From Paguma larvata (Eukaryota; Chordata; Mammalia; Carnivora; Viverridae), in NCBI GenBank assembly GCA_030068075.1, contig CM057827.1, forward strand, positions 68,772,500 through 68,836,499: DNA of 64,000 nt, in the 5' to 3' direction. Numbering within the stretch: the first letter of the stretch is position 1; each line of letters starts with the position of its first letter. The notes under the pieces were generated by a model. That model searched no databases, was not told the DNA's origin, and was given only the letters and a program-made list of their open reading frames with translations. The translations under genes were made by a program, and so were the position numbers. Shown piece by piece: positions 10,927-24,015 of the stretch.

Positions 10927-13900
10927 ATGGCACTAAATTTATATCTATCGATAATTAATCTGAATGTAAATGGACTAAATGCTCCCAAAAAATACATAGG
11001 TTATCAGAATGATTAAAAACAAAACAAAAAACCAAAACCAAACAAACAAAAAAACAAGACCCATCAATATGCTATTTACAAGAGACTCATTTTAGACCCA
11101 AACACACCTCCTAATTGAAAGAGGGAGTGGAGAACCATTTGTCATGCTATTGGATATTAAAGGAAAGCTATTGGACATTGAAAGAAATCTGCACTAGTCA
11201 TACTTACATCAGACAAACTCGATTTTAAATCAGAGACTACAATAAGAGATGAAGAAGTGCACTATATCACAATAAAAGAGTTTATCCAACAAGATCTAAC
11301 AATTGGAAATATTTATGCCTCCAACTTGGAGGAAACCAAATATATAAATCAATTGCTATCAACTCCAACTGATAATATAATAACACACCCTACTTACAGC
11401 AATTGACAGATCATGTGAACATAAGATCAACAAGGAAACAATGGCTTTGAATGACACATGGACCAGACAGACTTAACATATTTCAGAGAATTTCATTATA
11501 AAGCAGCACAATACACATTCTTTTTGAATGCACATGCACAATTCTTCAAACCCACATACTGGGTTATAAATCAGGCATCTACCAGTACAAGAAGACTGAA
11601 ATCATACCATGCATATTTCCAGATCACAACACTATGAAACTTGAAGTCAACCACAAGAAAAAAATTGGAAGGACCACAAATACATGGAGCTTAAAGAATA
11701 TACTACTAAAGAATGAATGGGTTAACCAGGAAATTAAAGAAGAAACAAAAAATTACATGGAAGCAAATGGAAATGAAAACATGACAATCCAAAACCTCTG
11801 GGTTACAGTAAAGGTGGCCATAGGAGGGAAGAATATAGTAATATAGGCCCTCTTTAATCATCAAGAAAAGTCTCAGGGCATCTGGTAGTTCAGTTAGTTA
11901 AACATCTGACTCTTGATGTTGGCTCAGGTCATGATCTTGCAGTTTCTGAGAGTGAGCTCCGTGTTGGGCTCTGTACTGCCAGTGCAGAGATCCTCTGCTT
12001 GGGATCCTCTCTCTGCCTCTCTCTGTCTCATCCCCACTCACTCTCTCTAAAAATAAACTTAAAAAAAATCAAGAAAAGTCTCAAATACAGAATTTAACCT
12101 TACACGTAAAGGAGGTGGGAAAAGGATAGCAGATAAAGTCCAAAACCAGCAAAAGGGAAATAGTAAGGATTAAAGGAGAAATAAATGATAAGGAAATCAA
12201 AAAAACACAGTAGAACAGATCAATGAAACTAGGAGTCGGTTCTTTGAGAGCATTAACAAAATTGATAATCCCCTAGCAGACTAATCAAAAAGAAAAGAGA
12301 AAGGACCCAAATAAATGAAATTATGAATGAAAATGGAGAGCTCACAACCAACACAGCAGAAATAAAACCAATTACAATAGATTCTGAGAAATTATATGCC
12401 AACATTTTGGGCAATCTGAAGAAATGGATAAATTCCTAGAAACATAGAAGCTACCAAAACTAAAACAGGAAGAATTAGAAATTTTGAACAAACACATAAC
12501 AAGCAAAGAAATTGAAAAAGTAATAAAAAATCTCCCAAAAACAAGATTCCAGGGCCAAATTGAAAGTCTACCCAACATTTAAGGAAGAATTAACACCTAT
12601 TCTTCTAAAACTGTTGCAAAAAGTAGAAATGGAAGGAAATTTTTCAAACTCATTCTATGAGACTGACATTATCTTGATTCCAAAATCAAAGACCCCACTA
12701 AAAAGGATAGTCATAGACCAATATCCCTGCTGGACATGGATGCAAAAATTCTCAACAAGATACCATCAAATCAAATCCAACAGTACATTAAAAGAGTTAT
12801 TCATCACGATCAAGTGGGATTTATTCCTGGGCTGCAGGACTGGTTCAATATCTGCAAATCAATCAATATGATACGCCACATTAATAAAAGAAAGGATAAG
12901 AAACTTATGTTCCTCTTAATAGACTCAGAAAAAACATTTAACAAAATTCGGCATCTTTTCTTGATAAAAACCCTCAAGAATGAAGAGATAGAAGGAACAT
13001 ATCTCAACATCATAAACATCACATATGAAAGACCCGCAGCTGGTATCATTCTAAATGGGGAAAAACTGACAGCTTTTGAGGAACACAACAGAGATGTCCA
13101 CTATCACCACATTGTTCAACATAATACTGGAAGTCCTAGCCTTAGTAATAAGACAACAAAAAGAAATAAAAGGCATCAAAATAGGCTAGAAAGAAGTCAA
13201 ATTTTCACTTTACACAGATGACATGATACCCTATGTAGAAAACCCAAAAGGGTCCACCAAAAAATTGCTAGAACTGATACATGAATTCAGCAAAGTCACA
13301 GGATATAAAATCAATGTACAGAAATAGGTTGCATTTCTATATGCCAATAATGAAACAGTAGAAAGAGAAATCAAGGAATCAATTCTATTTACAATTGTGC
13401 CAAAAAACATAAGATACTAGAAATAAACCTAATCAAAGAGGTAAAAGATCTGTACTATGAAAACAATAGAACACTTATGAAAGAAACTGAAGAAGACACA
13501 AAGGAATGGAAAAAAATTCCATGCTATTGGATTAGGAGAACAAATACTGTTAAAATGTCAGTACTACCCAAAGCAATCTATACATTCAATGCAAACTCTA
13601 TCAAAATAACACCAGAATTTTTCACAGAGCTAGAACAAACTATTTTAAAGTGTGTATGGAACATTAACAACCCTGAATAGCCAAACTAATGTTGAAAAAG
13701 AAGAGCAAAGTGGGAGGCATCACAATTCTGGACTTCAAGCTCTATTACAAAGCTGTAATCATCAAGACAGAATGGTACTGGCACAAAAACAGACACATAG
13801 ATCAATGGAACAGAATAGAGAACTCAGAAACGGGCCCAGAACTATATGGTCAATTAATCTTTGACAACGCAGGAAAAAATAACCAATGGAAAAAAGACAG

Positions 13901-14690
13901 TCTCTTCAACAAATGGTGTTGGGAAAACTTAACAGTGACATGCAGAAGAATGAAACTGGACCATTGTAATATACTACACATAAAAATAAATTTAAAATGG
14001 ATGAAAAACCTAAATATGAGACAGGAAACCATCAACATCTTAGAGAAGACCACTGGCAGCAATCTCTTTGGCCTTGCCCATAGCAACTTCTTACTAGATG
14101 TGTCTCTAGAGGTAAGGAAAAGAAAATCAAAATAAAAAATGAACTATTGGCACCTCATGAAGATAAAAAGCTTCTGCACAGCAAAGAAGCAATCAATAAA
14201 ATTAAAAGGCAATTTATGGAATGGGAGAAGATTTTCGCAAATGGCATATCAGATAAAGGGCTAATATTCAAAACCTATAAAGAATTTATCAAACTCAACA
14301 ACCAAAAACCAAATGATGCGGTGAATAAATAGGTAGAAGACATGAACAGACATTTCACCAAAGGCATACAGATGGCTAGCGGACACATGAAAAAATGCTG
14401 AACATCACTCATCATCAGGGAAATACAAATCAAAACTACAATGAGATACTACTTCCCACCTGTCAGAATGGCTAAAATTAATAACTCAGGAAACAACAGA
14501 TGTTGGTGAGGATGTGGAGAAAGGGGAACTCTCTTACACACTTTTGGTGAGAATGCAAACTGGTGCAGCCACTCTGGAAAACAGGTGGTATTTCCTTAAA
14601 AAATTAAAAATAGAACTACCCTATAAATACTACTAGGTATTTAACCAAAGGATACAAAAATACTGATTCAAAGGAGCACATGCACCTTTG
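10927..14690 (+). pseudogene. L1 ORF2 pseudogene (endonuclease / reverse transcriptase)
   Basis: ORF2 protein nicks target DNA and reverse-transcribes RNA at the nick. The ATG at 10927 opens an endonuclease start (LSIINLNVNGLNAP), but the frame stops after about 30 codons. Later fragments are readable at 11634-11846 (end of endonuclease), 12736-13221 (reverse transcriptase) and 13689-14135 (C-terminal part). The catalytic FADD motif reads YTDD at 13211-13222, with the alanine lost. A SINE interrupts it at 11876-12067, and the C-terminus is missing past 14690. Confidence 0.85.
11876..12067 (+). mobile_element. Feliform SINE in L1 ORF2
   Basis: Perfect 16-bp target-site duplications (ATCAAGAAAAGTCTCA) lie at 11860-11875 and 12068-12083. 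The head is diverged (GGGCATCTGGTAGTTCAG), so this is one of the older SINE copies here. Confidence 0.96.
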
Positions 14691-17516
14691 AAATAATAAG
14701 ACCCATCTGTATGCTTCACACCTAAGGGACTTACTTCACACCTAAACATACGTACAGACTAAAGTGAAGAGATGGAAAAAGATATATGCAAATGGAAAAG
14801 AGAAGTAAGCTGGGGTATCAATATTGATATCAAACAAAATACACTTCAAGACAAAGACTATCACAAAAGACAAAGAAGGGCATTACATATTGACAAAGGG
14901 TCAATCCAACATTAGAATATATCAATTGTAAGCATTTATACACCCAACATAGCACTTAAATATAGAAAGCAAATATTAACAGATATTAAGGAAGAAGTTT
15001 ACAATAATACAATAATATCAGAGAATTTGAACACCCCACTGGCACCATTGGATATATCATCCAGACATAAAATCAGTAAGGAAACACATTCTGGGTGTTA
15101 AATAATACACAACACCAGATTTACTTAATAGAGATACAAAACATTCCAACCTAAAACAGTACCATACACATTCTTTTCAAGTACACATAGAACTTTCTCC
15201 AGAATAGATCACATTAAAAACACAAAAAAGGCTCAATAAATTATGTAGATTGAAATCATATCAAGTGTGTTTTTTACTACAATGGTATGAAACTAGAAAT
15301 CAATGACAAAAACCTGGAAGCAAACAACCAAACACATGGAGGCTAAGCAACATGCTACTGACAACAAATGAGTCAGTGAAGAAATAAAACAGGAAATCAA
15401 AAGTATCTTGAGGCAAATAAATGCAAGGGCAACGCAGTGTTCCAAATTCTTTGGGACACAGCAAAAGCAGTTCTAGGAGGGAAGTTTATAGCAATACAGC
15501 CCTCCTTCGGGAAACGTGAAAAACTCAAACAATCTTATCTTATACCTAAAGGAATGAGAAAAAGAAAGCCTAAAGTTAGGAACTAATAATCACAGTGGAA
15601 ATAAAATGGGGAAAGAAAAAAAAATAGAAGAGATAAATGAAACCAAAATCTTGTTTAAAAAGACAAATAAAATTAATAAACCTTTAGGCAGACTAGTCAA
15701 GAAAAAAGACAGAGTACTCAAATACATAAGTGAAAGAGAAGTTACAGCTGACACCACAGAAATACAAAGGATTATGAGAGACTACAGCAATTTACACCAA
15801 AAAATTGAATAACCTAGAAACATACAATCTTCCAAGACTGAATTAGAGAGAAATAGAAAATTATGAACAAACCTATTACTAGCAATGAAATTAATCAGTA
15901 ATTTAAAAAATACTGCTAGCAAAGGTCCAAGACCAATGGCTTCACAGGTAAATTCTACCAAACATTTAAAGAACAGCTGGTAACTATCCTTATAAAACTA
16001 TTACAAAAAAATACAAGAGGAAGGAACACCTCCAAATTCATCCTACCATGTCAGCATGACCCTGACAATAAGAGCAAACAATGTTACTATGATAAAAGAA
16101 TTAAAAGCCAATTTCCCTGATGAACACTGATAGAAAAATCAACAACAACAACAAAAAACTTAGCAAACCTAACTCAACAATACATTAAAGGATCATTCGT
16201 CACAATCATGGGATTTTTCCAGGGAGGCAATGGTGATTCAACATCTGCAAATCAATCAGTGTGATACATCACATTTACAAAATGAAGAGTAAAAAACATA
16301 CGACCATCTCAATAGATGCAGAAAAAGCATGTTACAATATTCAACAGCCATTCATGATAAAAGCTCTCAACGAAGGGGGTTGAAAGGGAACATACATCAA
16401 CATAATAAAGCCTATTTATGAAAAATCTACCACTATCAGCATACCTAGTGGTGAAAGGTGAAAGTTTTTCCTCTAAGATCAGGAAAAAGTCAAGGTTGGC
16501 CGCTCTCATCACTTTTATTCAACAAAGTACAGAAGTCTTAGCCATAGCAATCACACAAGAACACATAAGAAAAAGATATAAGAGGAATCCAAATTGGTAA
16601 GAAAAAAGTAAAACTGTCACTAAAAATTCTACCACAAAAACGTATTAGAATTAATAAATTCAGTAAAGTTGTAGGATACAAAATTAATATATAGAAATCT
16701 GTTGTATTTCCATATACTAATGACAAAAGAGCACAAAGATAAATTAAGAAAGAATCTCATTTACAGTTGCAACAAAAATAATAAAATACCTAGGAATAAA
16801 TTAAGCCAAAGAGGTGAAAGTTATTTACTCTGAAAACTGTAAGACATTGACAAAAGAATTCATGATGACAGAAATAAAAGGAAAGGGGCGCCTGGGTGGC
16901 TCAGTCGGTTGGGCGGCCTACTTCGGCTCAGGTCATGATCTCGCGGTCTGTGAGTTTGAGCCCCGCATCGGGCTCTGTGCTCACAGCTCAGAGCCTGGAG
17001 CCTGCTTCCGATTCTGTGTCTCCTTCTCTCTCTGCCCTTCCCCTGTTCATGCTGTGCCTCTATGTTTCTCAAAAAAAAATAAATAAACATTAAAAAAAAT
17101 TTAAAAAGAAATAAAAGGAAAAAAACCCATGTTTATGGATTGGAAGAATTAATATCATTAAAATGCTGACACTTCTCAAAGCAATTTATGAATTCAAAGC
17201 AATCTCTAACATAATAACACAGCATAATTTAGAATTATAACAATCCTAAAATTTGTATGGAACACAAAAGACCCCTATAACCAAAGCACTCTTGAGAAAG
17301 AGGAACAAAGCTGAATGTATCACACTCCCAGATTTCAAACTCTACTACAAAGCTATAGTAATCAAAACAGTATGATTCTAGTACAAAATACACATAGATC
17401 AATGGAACAGGATAGAGAGTCCAGAAATAAACCCATGCTTACATGGTGAATTGATTTATGACAAAGAAGGCAAGACTGTACGATGGGAAAAAATTTCTTT
17501 AATAAACGGTGATAGG
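14691..17516 (+). mobile_element. Old L1, segment 2 (ORF2 endonuclease and RT)
   Basis: The old L1 resumes at the ORF2 endonuclease block AATAAGACCCATCTGTATGC. It continues through the endonuclease and RT coding sequence to the C-terminal coding region at 17516. The FADD-coding part is deleted: GTAAAACTGTCAC at about 16606 jumps straight to later sequence. A SINE splits it at 16885-17106. It breaks at 17516 for a second younger L1 fragment and resumes at 18597. Confidence 0.8.
16885..17106 (+). mobile_element. Young feliform SINE
   Basis: The head GGGGCGCCTGGGTGGCTCAG retains CpGs, and the internal CTCGCGGTCTG also keeps CpGs, suggesting a recent insertion. Perfect 15-bp duplications (AGAAATAAAAGGAAA) lie at 16870-16884 and 17107-17121. 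Confidence 0.98.
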
Positions 17517-18580
17517 TGTCTCTGGAGGCAAGGGAAACAAAAGCAAAAATGAGCTATTAGGACTTCATCAAAATAAAAATCTTCTGCACAGCAAAGGAAA
17601 CAATCAGCAAAACTGAAAGGCAACTGATGGAATAAGAGAAGATATTTGCAAACGACATATCAGATAAAGTATTTTAGTATCCCAAATCTATAAAGAACTT
17701 ACCAAACCCAACACACAAAAAGTGAATAATCCAGTGAAGAATTAGCAAAAGACATGAATAGGCACTTCTCCAAAGATCCAGATGGCCAGCAGACACATGA
17801 AATAATGCTCAACATCACTCATCATCAGGGAAATACAAATCAAAAACCACAATGAGAAACCACCTCACACCTGTCAGAAGGGCTAACATTAACAACTCAG
17901 GCAACAACAGATGTTGGCGAGGAGGCCGAGAAAGAGGCTCTCTTTTGCGCTGCTGATGAGAAAGCAAACTGGTGCAGCCACTCTTAAAAACAGTATGGAG
18001 GTTCCTCAAAAAATTAAAAATAGAACTATCCTACAACCCAGCAATTGCACTACTAGGTATTTATCCAAGGGAAACAGGTGTGCTGTTTCGAAGGGGCACA
18101 TGTACCCCATTGTTTATAGCAGCACTATTGACAATAGCCAAAGTTCGGAAAGAGCCCAAATGCCCATTGATGGATAAATGGATAAAGAAGATGTGGTACA
18201 CACACACACACAATGGAGTATTGCTCAGAAATCAAAAAGGATTAAATCTTGCCTTCTGCAACTATGTGGATGGAACTAGAGGGTATTATGCTAAGTGAAA
18301 TTAGTCAGAAAAAGACAAAAATCATATGACTTCACTCTATGAGGAATTTAAGATACTAAACAGATGAACCTAAGGGAAGGGAAGCAAAAATAATATAAAA
18401 ACAGGAAGGGGGAAAAATTTCTCAATATAGATAACAGAGAGTTGCTGGAGGGGTTGTGGGAGGGGGAATGGGCTAAATGGGTAAGGGGCATTAAGGTGTC
18501 AACTCCTGAAATCATTGTTGCACTATATGCTAACTAACTTGGATGTAAATTAAATGGTAAATGAATTAACTAATTAAAAA
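17517..18580 (+). mobile_element. Younger L1 3' end, 5' truncated
   Basis: This holds the last part of ORF2, a felid-type 3' UTR (GAACCTAAGGGAAGGGAAGC near 18366) and an A-rich end. It is bounded by diverged 16-bp duplications, AATAAACGGTGATAGG at 17501-17516 and AATAAATGGAGTTAGG at 18581-18596 (13 of 16 identical). These show it inserted into the older L1 ORF2. A CA run sits at 18198-18212. Confidence 0.9.
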
Positions 18581-18801
18581 AATAAATGGAGTTAGGAATA
18601 CTGGACAGCTACATATTAGAGAATGATACTTAATCACATCTACAAAAATAAACTCAAAATTGATTAAACCTAAATGTGAGACCTGAAATCCTAAAATTCC
18701 TAAATGAAAACATAGGCAATAAGCTATTGGATATTGGTATTAATATCTTTCTGAGCTGTCTCATCAAGTAAGGACAATAAAAGCAAAAATATGTAATTGG
18801 G

Positions 18802-19010
18802 GGGCACCTGGGTGGCTCAGTCGGTTGAGTGGCCGACTTCAGCTCGGGTCAGATCTCACAGTCTGTTGGGTTCGAGCCCCACGTCGGGCTCTGTGCTGAT
18901 GGCTCATCAGAGCCTGGAGCCTGCTTCGGATACTGTTCCTCCCTCTCTCTCTGCCCTTCCCCTGCTCACACTCTGTCTCTATGTCTCTCAGAAATAAATA
19001 AATGTTTAAA
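18802..19010 (+). mobile_element. Young feliform SINE
   Basis: Perfect 17-bp duplications (AAAAATATGTAATTGGG) lie at 18785-18801 and 19011-19027. The copy carries a small internal duplication (GATGGCTCATCAGAG in place of the usual GACAGCTCAGAG). Confidence 0.98.
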
Positions 19011-19180
19011 AAAAATATGTAATTGGGACTATATCAAATTAAAAAATTTTTGCACAGTGAAGGAAACCATTCACAAAACAAAAAAGCAACCTACTGAATG
19101 AGAGAAGATATTTGCAAATGATAGATCCAATAAAGAGTTAGTATTCAAAACATGTAAAGAACTCCTACAACTCAATGCAT

Positions 19181-19181
<1 letters not shown>

Positions 19182-19214
<33 letters not shown>
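19182..19214. repeat. (CA)n microsatellite in L1 ORF2
   Basis: About 16 CA units, at the same L1 position as the CA run at 4688-4706. Confidence 0.95.
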
Positions 19215-19217
<3 letters not shown>

Positions 19218-19707
19218 GAATCTAACTGATAAATAGGCAGAGGACCTGAAGAGATGTTTTTCCAAAGAAGACATACAAAAAGCTAATGGATTCATGGGGA
19301 AAAAAATGTTCAACATCACTAATCATCAGGAGAATGCAAATCAAAACCACAGTGAAATATCACCTCACATGAGTCAGAATAACTAATATCAAAAAGACAA
19401 GAAATAATAAATGTTGACAAGGATTTAGAGAAAAGGGAACCCTTGTCCACTCTTCTTGGGAATGTATATTGGTGCAGCCAATACACATTTTCCAAGTATG
19501 GAAAATGATATGGAAGTTCCTCAAAAAATTAAAAATAGAAAAACCATACTCCAGTAACTCGACTGCTAGATATTCACTTGAAACAAAAAAACAAAACATT
19601 AATTTGAAAGATACATGCACACCTACATTCACTGCAGTATTATTTGCAATAGCCAAGCTATGGAAGCAACCAAGTGTTCATTCATGGATAAAGAAGACTC
19701 TCTGTGT

Positions 19708-19708
<1 letters not shown>

Positions 19709-19746
<38 letters not shown>
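19709..19746. repeat. (CA)n microsatellite near L1 ORF2 end
   Basis: About 18 CA units, at the position also occupied by CA runs at 18198 and 45730 in other L1 copies. Confidence 0.95.
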
Positions 19747-19748
<2 letters not shown>

Positions 19749-20215
19749 AATATTTCTCAGCCATGAAATCATTCCATTTACAGCAACATAGACATACCTA
19801 TAGGGTATTATGCTAAATGCATTAAGTCAGACAGAGAAAGATAAATGCTATATGATTTCACTCCTATGTGGAATCTGAAAACAAAACCAAAATAAAACAA
19901 ACAAAAGAGAAAAAGACTCATAAATTCAGAAAACAGACTAGTGGTTGCCAGGAGGGCTGTGGGGGTGGGTGACATAGTGAAAGGGATCAAGAGGTATGCA
20001 CTTCCAGTTATAAAATAAAATAAGACATGGAGATGTGAAGTACAGCATACAGAATATAGTAAAAAATATTTAATAACATTGTATGTTGATAGGTATCAAC
20101 TACTCTTCTCACAGTAATCATTTTGTAATGTATATAAATATCAAATCACTATGTGGTACACTTGAAATTAATGTAATATTGTATGTCAATGATATTTCAA
20201 TTAAAAATGAAATAA

Positions 20216-21120
20216 AAAGCTGAGATTTAGCTTTAATTAAAATCATTCTACCTCTAGTTTCAGGTATCTCTAGGAGAAGTTTTGTCATCTCTAGATTGTT
20301 GCAGACCCCTTCCTCTAGCGGGACTTTCTTTTAAAGTACCATGAATTTGTGGGACATTTTACTCTCTCTAATCCAGCCCTCCAATGTCCCAATTACCCTA
20401 TCGCTCAAATATCCTGTAGAGAAAACATGCTAGGAGTTTGGGACCCCCCCTAGATTTTAATCTTTTCCATCAGCTTGCAACCATCAACAGCTCTGCTGGT
20501 TTCTATTTTCCCTAGTTGAATGCTTCTCCCATATGGCAAGCACATCCTCACCCCATCTCCAGACAGGGCAAATATCCCATGTAAGAAAATATCTTGTGAG
20601 CTAAATTTACCAAAGAAAGTTCATCTATCTATAGAATTTTAGGTCACTTTTTTTTTCTTCTAAAGTTCTCCTATGTCAGTGAAAATATAAATTCTATCAG
20701 TCATCTGATAAAGTATAGAGTACTGGTAAAGTATTTCTTATGTTTTTTTTTTCTTAGTTGTTTTAACAGGAATTGCAGCTTGCCACTACCTGTTACATCA
20801 CAACCAGCAATGAAATCAAATTCCATATTTGGGTTTTAATTAGTTAAAGCTAGGACTTTATCATTAAGCTTTACATCTATTGCTCACACTTTGAAATATT
20901 ATGTTATTCAAAACTTTAAAAACCATTTACAGTTTTGTCTCACCTAATACTGTGATTACCACATCATCTATATCTACAATCAATAAATTAACTAGGAATA
21001 AGTTACTCTGACTAGGATAACTATAAATCTTTCTAATGAAATACTAGAAAACTTTGCTTGAATTAATAACTCCATCAATTAACATTCCTTAAGCAATTAT
21101 TCAACTAGGTGTTAGATTAT
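20216..21120. other. No recognised feature
   Basis: Unique-looking sequence between an L1 3' end and a SINE. I see no coding frame, repeat family or regulatory site that I can support. Confidence 0.5.
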
Positions 21121-21121
21121 T

Positions 21122-21156
21122 ATGTCTTTAAAATTTTTTAGTGTTTATTCAATTTT

Positions 21157-21194
<38 letters not shown>

Positions 21195-21368
21195 TGAGAG
21201 AACAAGCAGGGGAGGAGCAGAGAGAGATGGAGACACAGAATACAAAGCAGGATCCAGGATCTGAGCAGTCAGCACACGGCCTGACACAGGCCTCAAAACC
21301 CATGAACTGTGAGATTATGACCTGAGCCAAAGTCGGATGATTAACTGACTGAGCCACCCAGGCACCCC
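21122..21368 (-). mobile_element. Feliform SINE with expanded GA tract
   Basis: The minus-strand head is GGGGTGCCTGGGTGGCTCAG at 21368, and the tail is near 21125. The body contains a (GA)n run at 21158-21198, the complement of the SINE CT stretch. Overlapping open frames on both strands come from the SINE. Confidence 0.95.
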
Positions 21369-21844
21369 AAGTTAACTCTTCAGTAAGGCTAAGGCCATTT
21401 CTTCACAAAGAAAAGAAATTGTCAATGGAAGTTAAGGAAGGGAAGATACCCTAATGTAATTGTCAAAGTCTTGCTTAATTTTTCTAGAATACCAAAAATA
21501 GTAACATTCAGTTGTTTCGAAGTTGATAATTTATAAGTCAAATTTATAACTGTTGATAATTGTTATAGTAGCTTAGAAGTGGCAAAACATCATTCAGAAT
21601 ATTTATAAGCATTGCAAGCTGAATATATACAGTTCAATCTAAATTTAAAAGCAGAAGTCACAGAAGAAAATAAAAGTTTCACATTTTAACAAAAATTCTA
21701 AATAAATAACAAAACAAAGATGCTCTGGAAATAGTATTTTGATGCATCAAATTATATGCTGATTTTTTAAAATTTTGATTTAATTTATTTCAAAATAAAC
21801 ACTTTTCTTTTTTTCTATTTTACCCAACATATGCCGAGATTTCA

Positions 21845-21972
21845 ACACTGATTTTATATTAGAATCTCTAGGGTGCTTTTGTCTTTATGTCCATGTGGGG
21901 TCTCGGCATTAGTATTTTTTAAAGCACTAATATCAAACCTCTAGGAAAGGAGCCTAGGCAATGTAACTTTTA
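21845..21972. mobile_element. Possible MER5A fragment
   Basis: ATATTAGAATCTCTAGGGTG followed by GGCATTAGTATTTTTTAAAG resembles the core of the hAT-type element MER5A. No terminal repeats are visible, so the call is weak. Confidence 0.35.
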
Positions 21973-21974
21973 AA

Positions 21975-22095
21975 ATAATTATTCTTAGGACAGTTTAAGT
22001 TTTACAATAAAATTAAGAAAATGATATAGAGATTTCCCATATACCCACAGCCCCCACATATGCATATGCTTCCCTATTCTCAAGATCACTCACCA
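21975..22095 (-). mobile_element. Antisense L1ME, left part
   Basis: GACAGTTTAAGTTTTACA followed by GATTTCCCATATACCCACAG matches the antisense 3' region of old L1ME elements. It breaks at about 22095 (CACCAGAACCTGG) where a sense L1 inserts. The same element resumes at about 27928. Confidence 0.7.
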
Positions 22096-24012
22096 GAACC
22101 TGGTTTTGGTGACAAGAGGGGCACTACTCATCTACACGAGGCCACAACTTTCAAGACTAGGATTCATAGCTGACCTACCCAGTACATAGAAACAAACACA
22201 GAGAGTTAGACAAAACCAGGGGACAGAGGAATATGTCCCAAATGAAAGAACAAACCAAGTTTGCAGAAAAAGAGCAAAATAATACAGAAATAAGCATCAT
22301 GCCTGATAAAGAATTCAAAATAGTGGTCTTAAAAATACTCACTGGACGTAGAATAGCAGATGAACCAGTGAGAACTTCAAACAAAGAGACAGAAAATATA
22401 AAAATAATCAGAATGGAAAAATAGGACAAGTGAAATGAAATATATACTAGAGGGAAATGAAAAGATACCAAAGAACTGATCAGCAAACAAGAAGGGTAAT
22501 GGAAAACAACCAAGCCTAACAGCAACAAGAGGAAAGCCAATAAAAATGAGAATAGATTAAGGAAACTCTGCGACATCAAGTGTAATAACATTTGCATTAT
22601 AGGGATCCCAAACAGGAGAAGACAGAGACAAGGGAGCAGATGACTAATCTGAATGAGTAATAGCTGAAAACTTCCCTAATCTGGGGGAAAAACATAGACA
22701 TCCAGGTCTTGAAGCATAAAGAGCATCCCCCGCAAAAAAGATAAACACAAGGAGGTCCACACCAAGACACATAATTAAATTGCCAAAAATTAAAGATGAA
22801 GAGAGTCTTGAAAGCAACAGGAGAAAAGCAAACAGTTACATATAAGGGAAACTCCATTAGGCTAGTAATGGAAACCTTATAGGCAGAAGGGACTGACATG
22901 ATGTATTCAATGTGTTCAAAGGGAAAAAGGTCTACAACCAAGAATATTCTACTGACATTCATATTCCGATTATCATTCAGAATAAAAGGAGAGAGAAAGA
23001 GTTTCCTAGACAATAAAAGTTAAAGGAATTCATCATCACTAAGCAAGTCTTACAAAATGTTAAATGAAATTCTTTAAGTGGGAAAAATAGCCATAAGAAG
23101 CAAGGAAAAATATTCACTAGTAAAGGCAATCATATAGTGAAGGTAGCAGGTTTATCACTTATGAAGCCAGTGTAAAAGTTAAACACGAAAGTAGTGAAAT
23201 CAATTATATCTACAAAAATTAGTAAAGGGGTATACAAAATAAAAACACGTAACATGTGACTACATATACATATAATGTGGAATGTGGAGTAAAAATGTAG
23301 TCATTTTATAATGTGTAGTCATTTTACAAAGTTATAAACTTTGGGGACCATCAAATTAGTATATACTGCTATACACATAGGAAGTTATATATAAACCCAA
23401 TGATAACCACAAATCAAAAAATATCATAAATATACACAAAATAAACAGAAAAATTCAGTGTAACACTAACAAAACCATCAAACCACAAGGAAAGAGAACA
23501 AGAGAAGGACTAAATGTGTCAATTAAAAGACATAAGGTAACTGAGTGGATAGACCTATCTACACGCTGACTACAGGAGACTCACTTCAGACCTACAAAAA
23601 CATACAGATTAAAAAGAAGAGATTGAATAAGATATCCCATGCAAATAAATCTGGAGGAAAAAAGTTAAAATAGCAACACTTACATCACACAAAATTGACT
23701 TTAAAACAATGGCAGTAGCAAAAGACACAGAAGGGCATTACATGATAATAAAAGGATCAATTCAACCAGAGGGTATAACAATTATAAATACCTATTAATT
23801 CACCGTAGGAACACCTATGCTGTATAGGTGTATAACACCTTTGCTAAATATTGAAAGCAAATATTAACAGATATTAAGGAAGAAGTTGACTATAATACAG
23901 TAATATTAGGGGAATTTAACACCTCACTTACACCAATGGATAGATCATACAGAAAATCAGTAAGCGAACAGTGGCTTTGAACAACACATTAGACCAAGTG
24001 AATTCAACAGAC

Positions 24013-24015
24013 ATC

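Larger units (their letters stand above)
7874..14690 (+). mobile_element. Younger felid-type L1, nearly complete, 3' truncated
   Basis: The 5' end is AGCTAAGATGGTGAAGTAG at about 7880. It is followed by a long 5' UTR (to about 9770) with a pyrimidine-rich tract at 9240-9480, then ORF1 (about 9760-10600) and ORF2 from 10927. The element stops at about 14690 within the last part of ORF2, with no 3' UTR, AATAAA or poly(A). The old L1 resumes immediately at AATAAGACCCATCTG. SINEs sit at 7933-8114, 10627-10821 and 11876-12067. Both ORFs carry stops and frameshifts, so it cannot move on its own. It is clearly less decayed than its host L1. Confidence 0.85.
18597..20215 (+). mobile_element. Old L1, segment 3 (ORF2 end and 3' UTR)
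   Basis: The element resumes at AATACTGGACAGCTACATA, exactly where segment 2 stopped in ORF2. It continues through the ORF2 end and the 3' UTR to the terminal TTTCAATTAAAAATGAAA at about 20215. It contains a SINE (18802-19010) and two CA runs. Together, segments 1-3 form one L1 spread over 14.6 kb. Confidence 0.82.

Noticed and set aside
16885..16960. tRNA-like heads of the SINEs as tRNA genes
   Set aside because: They keep A-box and B-box-like sequence but lack a complete cloverleaf end and sit in SINE bodies with CT-rich and A-rich parts.
19071..19319. Valine-cysteine-repeat frame on the minus strand
   Set aside because: It is only the translation of a CA microsatellite in an L1.
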